In this document: positions 7,961 through 15,862 of the stretch, piece after piece | Layout: every line of letters starts with the position of its first letter | Numbering within the stretch: position 1 is the first letter of the stretch | Assembly (NCBI GenBank): GCA_937916025.1 | Contig: CALGGX010000511.1 | Location: forward strand, 1 to 22,497 | Length of the DNA stretch: 22,497 bases | Direction of reading: 5' to 3' | Source: an uncultured Selenomonadales bacterium | GTDB taxonomy: Bacteria > Bacillota_C > Negativicutes > Selenomonadales > Selenomonadaceae | Notes under the pieces: model-generated | The model's input: the letters and a program-made list of their open reading frames with translations, nothing else | Databases searched by the model: none | What the model was told of the DNA's origin: nothing | Program-made: the position numbers and the translations under genes

Positions 7961-8885
7961 CGAAACGAATTTGCGGCTCGATCTGCTGTTGTCGAAACTC
8001 CGCGCGGAACATTCGAGAGCGTATTGGCAAAAGGCGATCGAGCGCGGAGAAGTTCTGATTGACGGCAAAAAAGTTCGCGCGAGTTATCGAGTGTCGATCG
8101 GCGAAATTCTTTCGATTGCCGAAGCCGAGCCGACAAATCTCGAAATAGAGCCGGAAGATATTCCGCTCGATATTCTTTTCGAGGATTCGGATATAATCGC
8201 GATCAATAAGCCGCGCGGAATGACGGTGCATCCGGCGGATGGAATTTCGAGCGGAACGCTCGTCAACGCATTGCTGTTTCATTGCAGGGATTTGTCGGGG
8301 ATCAACGGCGTGATGCGTCCGGGCATTGTACATCGACTCGACAAAGACACTTCGGGCGTAATGGTCGCCGCGAAGAACGATCGGGCGCATGTCAATCTCG
8401 CAAAACAGATCGGATCGAAATCCGCGCGGAAGATATATCTCGCGATCGTGCATGGGCGCATTTCGGAAAATGCGGGGATCATCAACGGCGCAATCGGTCG
8501 AAGCAAAACCGATCGAAAGAAAATGGCGATCACTTCGGACGGCAAGTCGGCAACGACAGAATTTCGAGTGCTCGAGCGATTTGCCGAATTCAGTTTTGTC
8601 GAATGTCGACTGTTGACCGGGCGGACGCATCAGATCAGAGTGCATTTGACCGGCATCGGGCATCCGTTGGTAGGTGATCCTAAGTACGGCACTCGGCGCA
8701 ATGAGTTTCCGATCGAAGGTCAGGCATTGCACTCGAGCGAATTGACATTGACGCATCCGACGACGGGCGAGTTGATGAAATTCAAAGCACTGTTGCCGAA
8801 TGACATGCAAAATATACTCCGACGGCTCCGCGCGGAACTTGTCGAAAACAATCGGGAGTTGTCGTCGACATTTATGATGATTTGA
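7938..8885 (+). CDS. RluA-family 23S rRNA pseudouridine synthase (RluD-like)
   Basis: About 315 residues. An N-terminal S4 RNA-binding domain (RLDLLLSKL, VLIDGKKVRASYRVSIGE) is followed by the RluA catalytic domain with the HRLDKDTSGVMV motif containing the catalytic Asp. NKPRGMTVHP, LLTGRTHQIRVHL and GDPKYG are further family landmarks. These enzymes isomerise uridines in 23S rRNA; the target cannot be assigned from sequence alone. The ATG pair at 7938/7941 follows GGAAGAG and overlaps the lysR end, suggesting coupling. pyrR starts 43 bases downstream; rluD-like genes often precede pyrR in Bacillota. Confidence 0.93.
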   Translation: MMTELRIDETNLRLDLLLSKLRAEHSRAYWQKAIERGEVLIDGKKVRASYRVSIGEILSIAEAEPTNLEIEPEDIPLDILFEDSDIIAINKPRGMTVHPADGISSGTLVNALLFHCRDLSGINGVMRPGIVHRLDKDTSGVMVAAKNDRAHVNLAKQIGSKSARKIYLAIVHGRISENAGIINGAIGRSKTDRKKMAITSDGKSATTEFRVLERFAEFSFVECRLLTGRTHQIRVHLTGIGHPLVGDPKYGTRRNEFPIEGQALHSSELTLTHPTTGELMKFKALLPNDMQNILRRLRAELVENNRELSSTFMMI

Positions 8886-8895
8886 CGTCGTTTAA

Positions 8896-9480
<585 letters not shown>

Positions 9481-9559
9481 TCGACAAAAATTCATACTCA
9501 TTTCAATTTCATAATGCTGTGCTATGCTTTTGCCGCATTAAACACAAAGGAGGGATTTT

Positions 9560-10816
9560 ATGCTTGACAAAGTTCTTCGCACAATCATCACACTTTTTTT
9601 GGCAATCGCAGGCGGCGCATTATTGAAACTCGCAAGTCCGTTGCTCGCAATGTATTTGAGCACCGAGTTGCTCAACATCGATCTCGGAATCTTGCAATTG
9701 ACTGCCGCAAATCTCATTTGTATTTTGACGGGCGCGTTGCTCGGCGGACTCGGCGGCTGGTTTGTCACGCCGTTTCTGCTCGGCAGACTCCGAAAATTCA
9801 CCGTCTTCGTCGAGAAGCAACTCGGCAAGATGCCCACTCACGACGTCATTGCCGGCGCGTGCGGGCTTGCCATTGGACTCATAATCGCCAATCTCCTCAG
9901 CTATTCATTTGCGAAAATTCCGGTCGTGGGCGACTACATTCCCGTCATCTTCAGCATCGTGCTCGGCTATCTCGGCATTCACATCACGATCAAAAAACGC
10001 CGCGAGCTTGCCGCCAGTTTTGATTTCATTCCGCGAGTTTTAAAAGAAGTGTTGCGCTCTCGAGAGCGGGAAGCCGTCAACGCCGAAGTCAAAAAAGACG
10101 ACAAAATTGCCGTCGACAAAGCAAAGGCAAAGCCGAAACCTGCCGTCAAGGAAGTCAAAGAAGTCAAGCCCGCGCCGAAGCCGGTCGATCTCAAAAAAAG
10201 CATCGACAAGGCAAATCTCGAGAAGAATTACAAGTTGCTCGACACGAACGTGATCATCGACGGGCGGATTGCCGACATTTGCCGAACCGGTTTTCTTGAA
10301 GGCACGCTTCTCATTCCTGTATTCGTGCTCGAGGAGCTTCAGCACATTGCCGATTCGCCGGATGCACTTCGGCGCGTTCGCGGGCGGCGCGGGCTCGACG
10401 TTCTGCAATCCATTCAAGATGATCAATCGAAACTCAAAGTCGAAGTGATGAACATCGATTTCGACGACATCAACGGCGTCGACTCGAAACTCGTGCGGCT
10501 CGCGCAAAAAGTCAAGGGCAAGATCATCACCAACGACTTCAATCTGAATAAAGTCGCACAATTGCGCGGCGTCGAAGTTCTCAATATCAACGATCTGTCG
10601 AATGCGGTCAAAGCCGTCGTGGTACCGGGCGAGACAATGCGCGTGCAAGTCGTCAAGGACGGACGCGAACCCGGACAGGGCGTTGCTTATCTCGAAGACG
10701 GCACGATGATCGTAATCGAAAACGGGCATCGCTATTTAAGTCGAACGATCTCCGTCGAAGTTACATCAGCACTGCAAACTTCCGCCGGACGGATGATCTT
10801 CGCGCGCCCGCGGTAA
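9560..10816 (+). CDS. PIN and TRAM domain membrane protein (YacL-like)
   Basis: A 418-residue protein of the YacL type. Residues about 5-150 hold four hydrophobic segments; about 165-220 form an Ala/Lys/Pro-rich basic linker; then a PIN nuclease domain begins at KLLDTNVIIDGRIADI. The expected acidic residues are present in DTNVIIDGR, LEELQHIAD, GRRGLDVL and ITNDFNLNKVA. The C-terminal TRAM domain (VVPGETMRVQVVKDGREPGQ, then AYLEDGTMIVIENG) would bind RNA. Bacillus YacL is about 366 residues, so the linker is a notable extension. It is probably a membrane-anchored ribonuclease of unknown target. AAGGAGGG is well placed. The 79 bases before it contain at best a weak promoter. Confidence 0.9.
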   Translation: MLDKVLRTIITLFLAIAGGALLKLASPLLAMYLSTELLNIDLGILQLTAANLICILTGALLGGLGGWFVTPFLLGRLRKFTVFVEKQLGKMPTHDVIAGACGLAIGLIIANLLSYSFAKIPVVGDYIPVIFSIVLGYLGIHITIKKRRELAASFDFIPRVLKEVLRSREREAVNAEVKKDDKIAVDKAKAKPKPAVKEVKEVKPAPKPVDLKKSIDKANLEKNYKLLDTNVIIDGRIADICRTGFLEGTLLIPVFVLEELQHIADSPDALRRVRGRRGLDVLQSIQDDQSKLKVEVMNIDFDDINGVDSKLVRLAQKVKGKIITNDFNLNKVAQLRGVEVLNINDLSNAVKAVVVPGETMRVQVVKDGREPGQGVAYLEDGTMIVIENGHRYLSRTISVEVTSALQTSAGRMIFARPR

Positions 10817-10837
10817 TCAACATGGGAGCAGATATCA

Positions 10838-11515
10838 ATGGATAACAATAAAGCAGTGTCGGTACTGAAAATGGCGGAGCAATTAAAGGCGCAAACTTCG
10901 GCAATAAAAGCGGCAATCAAAAAGCCGCCGGTGAAAATCGAATTGATTGCAATCGGTTCGTCAACGGGCGGCACGGAAGCACTCGCGACGGTTTTACCGG
11001 CACTTCGTCCGCCGTTGCCGCCGATTTTCGTCGTGCAACATATTCCGCCCGGCTTCTCGAAACTCTTTGCCGAGCGTATGAACGGCGAATGCGTCCTTTC
11101 GGCAAAAGAAGCCGTCAACGGCGAAATGGCGAAGCCGAACACGATTTACATTGCACCGGGCGAATTGCACATGTCGATCAAAAAAATCGGCGATGCAATC
11201 AAAATCAATTGCCATACGGGGCCGAAATTGCATGCGTGCCGTCCGGCGGTCGACGTGCTGTTTCACTCTGTGGCACGGCAATGGACGAACGGCGCGGCAC
11301 TCGGAGTAATTTTGACGGGCATCGGACATGACGGCACTCAAGGCTTGCTCGAGATGAAGCGAAACGGTTCGCCGACAATCGGTCAGGATGCGGCAACTTG
11401 CGTGGTGTACGGCATGCCGCGTTCGGCATGGGAAGCCGGAGCCGTCGACAGACAATTTCCACTGCAGATGATTGCGCCGGCAATTATGAATCGCATCAAA
11501 GGCAGTGATTTTTAA
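10838..11515 (+). CDS. Stand-alone CheB methylesterase-domain protein
   Basis: A 225-residue protein made almost entirely of a CheB-type methylesterase domain. The catalytic triad is visible: Ser in AIGSSTGGTEAL, His in VQHIPPGFS, and Asp in GIGHDGTQGL. Normal CheB is near 350 residues with an N-terminal receiver; here only a short charged helix (residues 1-35) precedes the domain, so phosphorelay control is absent. Family members demethylate or deamidate glutamates of chemoreceptors. No other che or flagellar gene is in the window, so the partner is unknown. GGGAG precedes the ATG; a terminator follows. Confidence 0.87.
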   Translation: MDNNKAVSVLKMAEQLKAQTSAIKAAIKKPPVKIELIAIGSSTGGTEALATVLPALRPPLPPIFVVQHIPPGFSKLFAERMNGECVLSAKEAVNGEMAKPNTIYIAPGELHMSIKKIGDAIKINCHTGPKLHACRPAVDVLFHSVARQWTNGAALGVILTGIGHDGTQGLLEMKRNGSPTIGQDAATCVVYGMPRSAWEAGAVDRQFPLQMIAPAIMNRIKGSDF

Positions 11516-11540
11516 CAAATATTTTCTTCAAAAACAATGA

Positions 11541-11568
11541 ACCGCTCAATCACGGGCGGTATTTTTTT
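11541..11568. terminator. Terminator shared by the cheB-like gene and the rrf2 gene
   Basis: ACCGC and GCGGT (11541-11545 and 11556-11560) form the stem with a 10-base loop, followed by ATTTTTTT. On the minus strand the loop holds the TGA stop of the rrf2-type gene, so the last codons of that gene are part of the hairpin. The core 18-mer recurs exactly at 18161-18178. Confidence 0.8.
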
Positions 11569-11962
11569 GCATCAAATCACCGAGACTTTTGCCGTACAAA
11601 AAATCATGCGTAATTTGATTGTATTCCTTCCAAAAAGGACGCGTCGAGCAATCTTCGGCGCGCGGACAGGGTTCCGCATCGCATGCAAGGCAAGCCACCG
11701 GCGCAAGCGAACCTTCCATCAGCTCAATGATCTCTCCTACGGTATATTCCTCCGGCTTTCGACAGAGTTTGTAGCCGCCGCTTCTGCCGCCGATTCCGAC
11801 AATCAATCCGCCCGCGACCATATCCTTGACGAGTATTTCCAAATACTTTTTCGATATCCCCTCTCGCGCGGCAATGTCTTTCAACGGAATGCAACCGCCG
11901 TTGCCGTTTTCGGCAAGATCAATCATGGCGCGGAGTGCATATCGCCCGCGTGTCGAAATCAT
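11546..11962 (-). CDS. Rrf2/IscR-family transcriptional regulator
   Basis: A 138-residue Rrf2-type repressor. MISTRGRYALRAMIDLA is the classic family opening, and ISKKYLEILVKDMVAGGLI followed by GRSGGYKL forms the winged helix. Four cysteines occur in CLACDAEPCPRAEDC (spacing 2, 4, 5), like the Fe-S ligand region of IscR, so it probably senses Fe-S status. It is divergent from nifS-nifU, with the shared 94-base region holding a strong promoter and an inverted repeat; local control of Fe-S assembly is likely. GGGGAG lies nine bases before the ATG. Cysteine regulation through CymR is the less likely alternative, as CymR lacks such a cysteine cluster. Confidence 0.93.
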   Translation of the reverse strand: MISTRGRYALRAMIDLAENGNGGCIPLKDIAAREGISKKYLEILVKDMVAGGLIVGIGGRSGGYKLCRKPEEYTVGEIIELMEGSLAPVACLACDAEPCPRAEDCSTRPFWKEYNQITHDFLYGKSLGDLMQKNTARD

Positions 11963-11990
11963 AATTCATCACTCCCCGATTGGAATAAAA

Positions 11991-12007
11991 CCTATTGACT
12001 TGATAGG
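11991..12007. promoter_or_regulatory. Candidate Rrf2/IscR operator over the nifS -35
   Basis: CCTATTGACTTGATAGG has inverted arms CCTAT and ATAGG around a 7-base centre. It covers the -35 hexamer of the nifS-nifU promoter, so a bound repressor would block RNA polymerase. The divergent Rrf2 protein is the natural candidate to bind it. Confidence 0.55.
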
Positions 12008-12023
12008 CGAATATAATTATAAT
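11995..12023 (+). promoter_or_regulatory. Predicted promoter of nifS-nifU
   Basis: TTGACT (11995-12000), a 17-base spacer and a perfect TATAAT (12018-12023) make a near-consensus sigma-A promoter, 34 bases upstream of the nifS start. A second TATAAT directly precedes the one chosen. Confidence 0.85.
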
Positions 12024-12056
12024 CTTTAAAGTTAATTTTTGGAAGGGGATTTTGAC

Positions 12057-13241
12057 ATGATTTATGCCGATAACGCCGCCACGACCAAAATGAGCGACGC
12101 GGCGATCCGAAAGATGATCGCCGTGAATGAAGAATATTGGGGCAATCCGTCTTCGCTTTACGCTCACGGGCAAAAGGCAAAAGAGATTTTGGAAGAGGCG
12201 CGGAAGTCGATCGCCGAAGTGATCGGTGCCGCGCCGCGAGAGATCATTTTTACGTCCGGCGGCAGCGAAGCCGACAATCAGGCGATTTTGTCGGCGGCGG
12301 AAGCGGGCCAAAAACGCGGCAAGATGCATATCGTTTCTTCGGCGTTTGAACATCATGCCGTTTTACATGTGCTTGACAAGCTGAAAAAACGCGGCTTTGA
12401 AATTACTCTCCTCGACGTGCATGAAGACGGTTTGATTCGCCCTTCGGAATTGGACGCCGCAATCCGCGATGACACATGTTTGGTGACGATTATGTATGCC
12501 AACAACGAGATCGGAACGATTCAGCCGGTTCGCGAACTCGGAGCGATCTGCAAAAAGCGCAATGTCATTTTTCATACGGATGCGGTACAGGCAATCGGGC
12601 ATATTCCGGTAAACGTCATCGAAGACAACATCGATATGCTGTCGGCTTCCGCGCATAAGTTTCACGGTCCGAAGGGCGTCGGATTTTTATACGCAAAGAA
12701 GGGCATCAAACTCATCAATTTAATTGAAGGCGGAGCGCAAGAGAGCGGCAAACGCGCCGGAACGGAAAATGTTGCGGGCATTTCGGCAACGGCGACGGCA
12801 TTGTCGGAAGCAAACGACAACATGTCGGCGAACATTGCACATCTTACGGAAATGCGCGATCGATTGATTGAAGGCTTGAAACGGATTCCGCATTCGGCTT
12901 TGAACGGTGACGCAAAACGCCGATTGCCCGGCAACGTGAATTTCTGTTTCGAGGGCATTGAAGGCGAGTCGTTGATTTTGCTTCTGGACGACAAGGGCAT
13001 TCAGGTTTCGTCAGGCAGTGCCTGCACGTCCGGCGATCTTGAGCCGAGTCATGTCCTGTTGGCAATCGGAAGGGTGCATGATGTCGCGCACGGCTCGCTC
13101 CGTTTGACGCTCGGCGAAGAAATTGCGACGTCCGATGTCGACTTCATCATCCGATCGGTGTCGGAAGTCGTTGAATATCTCCGAAGTTTCTCGCCGATTT
13201 GGCGTGATCTCTGCTCGGGAAAACAACAGTTCATTTTGTGA
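12057..13241 (+). CDS. nifS: Cysteine desulfurase (NifS/IscS family)
   Basis: A 394-residue PLP-dependent cysteine desulfurase, supplying sulfur for Fe-S clusters. It opens MIYADNAATTKMSD; the PLP lysine is in SAHKFHGPKGVGFLY and the active-site cysteine loop is SSGSACTSGDLEPSHVL. Start at 12057 follows GGAAGGGGA with an eight-base spacer; an upstream in-frame codon at 12039 lies before that site and is not used. The scaffold gene nifU follows 15 bases downstream. Together with the divergent Rrf2 regulator this is a minimal Isc-type unit, as found in many anaerobic Bacillota. Confidence 0.96.
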   Translation: MIYADNAATTKMSDAAIRKMIAVNEEYWGNPSSLYAHGQKAKEILEEARKSIAEVIGAAPREIIFTSGGSEADNQAILSAAEAGQKRGKMHIVSSAFEHHAVLHVLDKLKKRGFEITLLDVHEDGLIRPSELDAAIRDDTCLVTIMYANNEIGTIQPVRELGAICKKRNVIFHTDAVQAIGHIPVNVIEDNIDMLSASAHKFHGPKGVGFLYAKKGIKLINLIEGGAQESGKRAGTENVAGISATATALSEANDNMSANIAHLTEMRDRLIEGLKRIPHSALNGDAKRRLPGNVNFCFEGIEGESLILLLDDKGIQVSSGSACTSGDLEPSHVLLAIGRVHDVAHGSLRLTLGEEIATSDVDFIIRSVSEVVEYLRSFSPIWRDLCSGKQQFIL

Positions 13242-13256
13242 AAGGCGGTAATCGAT

Positions 13257-13643
13257 ATGGCATTGTACAGCGCAAAAGTGATGGATCATTTTCGTAACCC
13301 GCGAAATGTCGGCGTGATTGAAGATGCGGACGGCATCGGCGAAGTCGGCAATGCGCGTTGCGGTGATATCATGAAGATGTATCTGAAGATCGAAGACGGC
13401 ATCATTCAAGACGTAAAGTTCGAGACCTTCGGATGCGGAAGCGCGATTGCCTCGAGTTCAATGGCAACGGAGCTCATTAAAGGCAAGTCGGTTGACGAAG
13501 CAATGCAATTGACAAACAAGGCGGTGGCGGAAGCATTGGACGGTTTGCCGTCATATAAAATGCATTGTTCGGTTTTGGCTGAAGAAGCCATTCGCGCCGC
13601 GCTCGAAGATTATGCGCAAAAAAATACCGCGCAAGCGGAATAA
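13257..13643 (+). CDS. nifU: Fe-S cluster scaffold protein NifU/IscU-like
   Basis: A 128-residue IscU-type scaffold on which Fe-S clusters are built with sulfur from the upstream desulfurase. It opens YSAKVMDHFRNPRNVG and has the three conserved cysteines in NARCGD, FGCGSAIASSS and MHCSVLAEEA. It lacks the C-terminal domains of full-length NifU, so it is the short IscU-like form. AAAGGCGG precedes the ATG. A hairpin terminator shared with the convergent ohrR follows. Confidence 0.95.
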   Translation: MALYSAKVMDHFRNPRNVGVIEDADGIGEVGNARCGDIMKMYLKIEDGIIQDVKFETFGCGSAIASSSMATELIKGKSVDEAMQLTNKAVAEALDGLPSYKMHCSVLAEEAIRAALEDYAQKNTAQAE

Positions 13644-13663
13644 AACGGCGCACTCGATAAAGT

Positions 13664-13695
13664 AATGACCGGTTTCGACGATCGGTCATTTTTTT
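13664..13695. terminator. Terminator shared by nifU and ohrR
   Basis: AATGACCG (13664-13671) pairs perfectly with CGGTCATT (13683-13690) around an 11-base loop, followed by a T-run. On the minus strand the ohrR stop TGA (13688-13686) is inside the stem. Confidence 0.85.
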
Positions 13696-14120
13696 AAAGC
13701 CGACATAAGTTTATTGAGCAGAGCGCGGAGCTCGATCGCTTCTTCCGGTGAAAAGCCGTCGACGCAATTTGCCATTTGTGTCGGAACCGTCAATGCCTTT
13801 TCACGCAACGCCATTCCTTCGCTCGTGATAGACGCAAAGACGATGCGCTCGTCTTCAGAAGACCGCTCGCGCGCAATCAGCCCTTTCGACTCGAGTTTTT
13901 TCAACAACGGCGTCAACGTCCCGGAATCCAAATGCAATTTTATGCCGAGTGCTTTGACGGTGATGCGCTTCTCCTCCCACAACACCATCAGCGCGATATA
14001 TTGCGTGTAGGTGAGTCCGAGCTCGTCGAGGAACGGACGATACGCGTTGACGATCTCTCGCGCGCATACATACAACGGAAAGCACAATTGATTTTCCAAT
14101 TTCAGATCCGACTCGTTCAA
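13686..14120 (-). CDS. ohrR: OhrR-type MarR-family organic hydroperoxide repressor
   Basis: A 144-residue MarR-family protein closely resembling Bacillus OhrR along its length. LKLENQLCFPLY carries the peroxide-sensing N-terminal cysteine (residue 13 with this start); LTYTQYIALMVLWE, LDSGTLTPLLKKLE and the wing region RERSSEDERIV match OhrR. A second cysteine, Cys19, lies nearby. The start is TTG at 14120-14118, set by GGGAGGTGAT 6 bases before it; a longer reading to 14189 would place that site inside the gene. OhrR loses DNA binding when its cysteine is oxidised. It is divergent from the rubrerythrin-led operon. No ohr peroxidase gene is in the window. Confidence 0.93.
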   Translation of the reverse strand: MNESDLKLENQLCFPLYVCAREIVNAYRPFLDELGLTYTQYIALMVLWEEKRITVKALGIKLHLDSGTLTPLLKKLESKGLIARERSSEDERIVFASITSEGMALREKALTVPTQMANCVDGFSPEEAIELRALLNKLMSALKK

Positions 14121-14142
14121 TGCCGCATCACCTCCCGCGAGT

Positions 14143-14171
14143 ATTGTATAAAATCCGCGTCCGATTGTAAA
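14143..14171 (-). promoter_or_regulatory. Predicted promoter of ohrR
   Basis: On the minus strand TTTACA (14171-14166) and TACAAT (14148-14143) are separated by 17 bases. The -35 lies within the left arm of the inverted repeat at 14167-14204, so both divergent promoters could be controlled together. Confidence 0.65.
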
Positions 14172-14204
14172 TGAATCGAAACTTGACAAAACGATTGCAT
14201 TTAC
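14167..14204. repeat. Interrupted inverted repeat between the divergent ohrR and rubrerythrin promoters
   Basis: GTAAATGAATCG (14167-14178) is the reverse complement of CGATTGCATTTAC (14192-14204) except for one extra base. The 13-base centre holds the -35 TTGACA of the rubrerythrin operon. It could be a second operator or an extruded hairpin. Confidence 0.65.
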
Positions 14205-14210
14205 TATAAT
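14183..14210 (+). promoter_or_regulatory. Predicted promoter of the rubrerythrin-to-hydrolase operon
   Basis: A perfect TTGACA (14183-14188) and a perfect TATAAT (14205-14210) with a 16-base spacer lie 44 bases before the rubrerythrin ATG. The -10 is also the left half of the OhrR-box-like palindrome. Such a consensus promoter needs a repressor to be quiet, which fits the divergent OhrR. Confidence 0.85.
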
Positions 14211-14219
14211 TTAATTGTG
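14205..14219. promoter_or_regulatory. OhrR-box-like operator on the -10 element
   Basis: TATAATTTAATTGTG is an imperfect palindrome (7+1+7). It differs at two positions from the TACAATT/AATTGTA inverted repeat that I recall for the Bacillus ohrA operator. It covers the -10, so OhrR bound there would block transcription. Confidence 0.6.
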
Positions 14220-14253
14220 CTAAATCAATTCCATTGACAAGGAGAAGAGCTTG

Positions 14254-14801
14254 ATGGAAAGTTTACACGGATTGACGAAGGGCACCGAGTTTGAGTCGAT
14301 GATCAAAGGCATCGCGCAGGCTGAAGCGAACGGTGTGATGATGTAGCACGTCTGGCACGTGAGCAGGAGCCGGACGAAGTCGCGGAGAAATTCATCGAAG
14401 CCGCCAATCAGGAAGCGGTGCACGCCGGATTTTACGCCGTCCTCAACGGCAAGTATCCGAAGAATTTCCGATCGATGGTCGCGACGGTTCGCAAGGCGGA
14501 GACTAACGGCGAGGCGCAAGTCAAAGCAATGGCTGACAAAATCCGCGCGGCGGGATTCGGAGCGGCGGCGGATGAAATGGAAGTGTTCGCGAAACAGGAA
14601 GGGCATCACGGCGTGTTGATGACGGAAATTCTCGAGAAGTATCTGCCTGCCGAGGCTGAAGCCGAAGCCGTTCCCGATCGAAAAGTGTATGTCTGCCCCG
14701 TTTGCGGCTACGAGTACGAGGGCGATCTCGACGGCGAGTCCGACGATTGGACATGTCCTCTGTGCGGGCAACCGAAATCGGTCTTCAAATTGAAGGCATA
14801 A
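14254..14801 (+). pseudogene. rbr: Rubrerythrin, interrupted by a frameshift
   Basis: The ATG at 14254, after AAGGAG, opens MESLHGLTKGTEFESMIKGI and runs to AEANGVMM, then meets TAG at 14344-14346. The family-like sequence resumes at 14346 in another frame ([16 protein letters not shown]) and continues without a stop to 14801. It includes [16 protein letters not shown] di-iron residues and a C-terminal rubredoxin domain (CPVCGY, CPLCGQ). Rubrerythrins reduce hydrogen peroxide in anaerobes. Restoring the frame needs one more base; family comparison (usually MMYYALARLA or similar) suggests about ten bases are missing. The rest is well preserved, so a very recent mutation or an assembly error is more likely than long decay. 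It is the first gene of the operon. Confidence 0.85.
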
Positions 14802-14805
14802 TCCG

Positions 14806-15852
14806 ATGAAACGCCGCGACTTTATCAAAGCAGTCGGAATCGGCACCGTCGGACTGATGACCGGCGGTTGGACATTCGCAAAGGAGATCGGCAATATGAA
14901 AATCAAAGCGGTCAAACTCTACGAAAACGGCTTTATGACGCAACCGTTCGCGATGGGCGGCAACGGCGAGACGGCAAAATTCGATCCGACCGTCCGCTAC
15001 CGCTCGACTTTGCAGAATTATCTCATAGACACCGGCAAAGAAGTCATTCTCGTCGACACCGGCATGCCGCTCGAAGCTCCGGATATGGTTGTCGATGAAA
15101 AGACGCAAATTTATCTCGGAAGTCGGATCAAAGATTATGTTTCGGCATTGCGCGAACTCGGATATGAGCCGGAGCAGGTCTCGAAAATTCTCGTCACGCA
15201 CAAGCATGCGGATCACACCGGCGAGCTTCGGAGCTTCCCGAACGCAAAGATTTATATCTCGCGCATCGAGGCGGACGACATGAAACTCGAAGGCGATAAC
15301 ATTGTTCGGACGGACTTCACCGACGGCGCATTCAAGAATTTCGAGCGCAGTCAAAAGATTGCCGACGGCATTCATTACATCTTCGCGCCCGGGCATACCA
15401 AAGGCAACAGCATCGTCATTGTCGAAGACGGCGGTTTGAATTACATCATTCATGGCGACGTCACTTACACGGACGAGGCGTTGTATGAAAATCGGTTGTC
15501 CGTGGTTTTCGAGGATTGGGATGCGGCGGTCGATACGCTTACTCGCGTTCGGCAGTTCATTCGCGAGAATCCGACGGTTTATGTCTCGACGCACACGCCG
15601 CTCGGCTATGAAAATCTCGAGGCGAAACGCGTCGTCGATCTCGACAATATGCCCGAGCCCATTCCGCCCGGCGAGATCAAGGCGGCAAAATCGACCGGCA
15701 AATACGTCTGCTCGATTTGCGGTCAGGTTTACGATCCCGCAATCGGCGATCCGGAGCATGGCATTCCTGCCGGTACGGCGTTTGAAGACTTGCCTGCCGA
15801 TTGGAGATGCCCGCGTTGCAAACAGCCGAAGTCGGCATTTAACAAAGCGTAG
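14806..15852 (+). CDS. Metallo-beta-lactamase fold protein with Tat-like signal and C-terminal rubredoxin domain
   Basis: 348 residues in three parts. Residues 1-30 resemble a twin-arginine signal ([11 protein letters not shown], then a short hydrophobic run). Residues about 31-280 are a metallo-beta-lactamase fold of the lactonase-like group, with [17 protein letters not shown] (H-x-H-x-D-H), APGHTKGNS and IHGDVTY. Residues 300-345 are a rubredoxin with Cys302, 305, 335 and 338. An internal ATG at 14896 (residue 31) has its own AAGGAG nine bases upstream and would give a cytoplasmic form without the signal. It starts four bases after the rubrerythrin stop. A redox enzyme or a hydrolase with an electron-transfer tail are both possible; the substrate is unknown. 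Confidence 0.88.
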   Translation: MKRRDFIKAVGIGTVGLMTGGWTFAKEIGNMKIKAVKLYENGFMTQPFAMGGNGETAKFDPTVRYRSTLQNYLIDTGKEVILVDTGMPLEAPDMVVDEKTQIYLGSRIKDYVSALRELGYEPEQVSKILVTHKHADHTGELRSFPNAKIYISRIEADDMKLEGDNIVRTDFTDGAFKNFERSQKIADGIHYIFAPGHTKGNSIVIVEDGGLNYIIHGDVTYTDEALYENRLSVVFEDWDAAVDTLTRVRQFIRENPTVYVSTHTPLGYENLEAKRVVDLDNMPEPIPPGEIKAAKSTGKYVCSICGQVYDPAIGDPEHGIPAGTAFEDLPADWRCPRCKQPKSAFNKA

Positions 15853-15862
15853 GAGAATTGTC

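Noticed and set aside
7896..8810. A 304-residue open frame opposite the pseudouridine synthase gene
   Set aside because: Antisense shadow of a gene with strong codon bias; no family motifs and no ribosome site.
13686..14189. Longer ohrR reading from 14189
   Set aside because: The strong GGGAGGTGAT and the predicted ohrR promoter would lie inside the gene; OhrR homology begins after the TTG at 14120.
14167..14219. A riboswitch in the ohrR-rubrerythrin gap
   Set aside because: The leader after the predicted promoter is only about 40 bases; the repeats fit protein operators better than an RNA fold.
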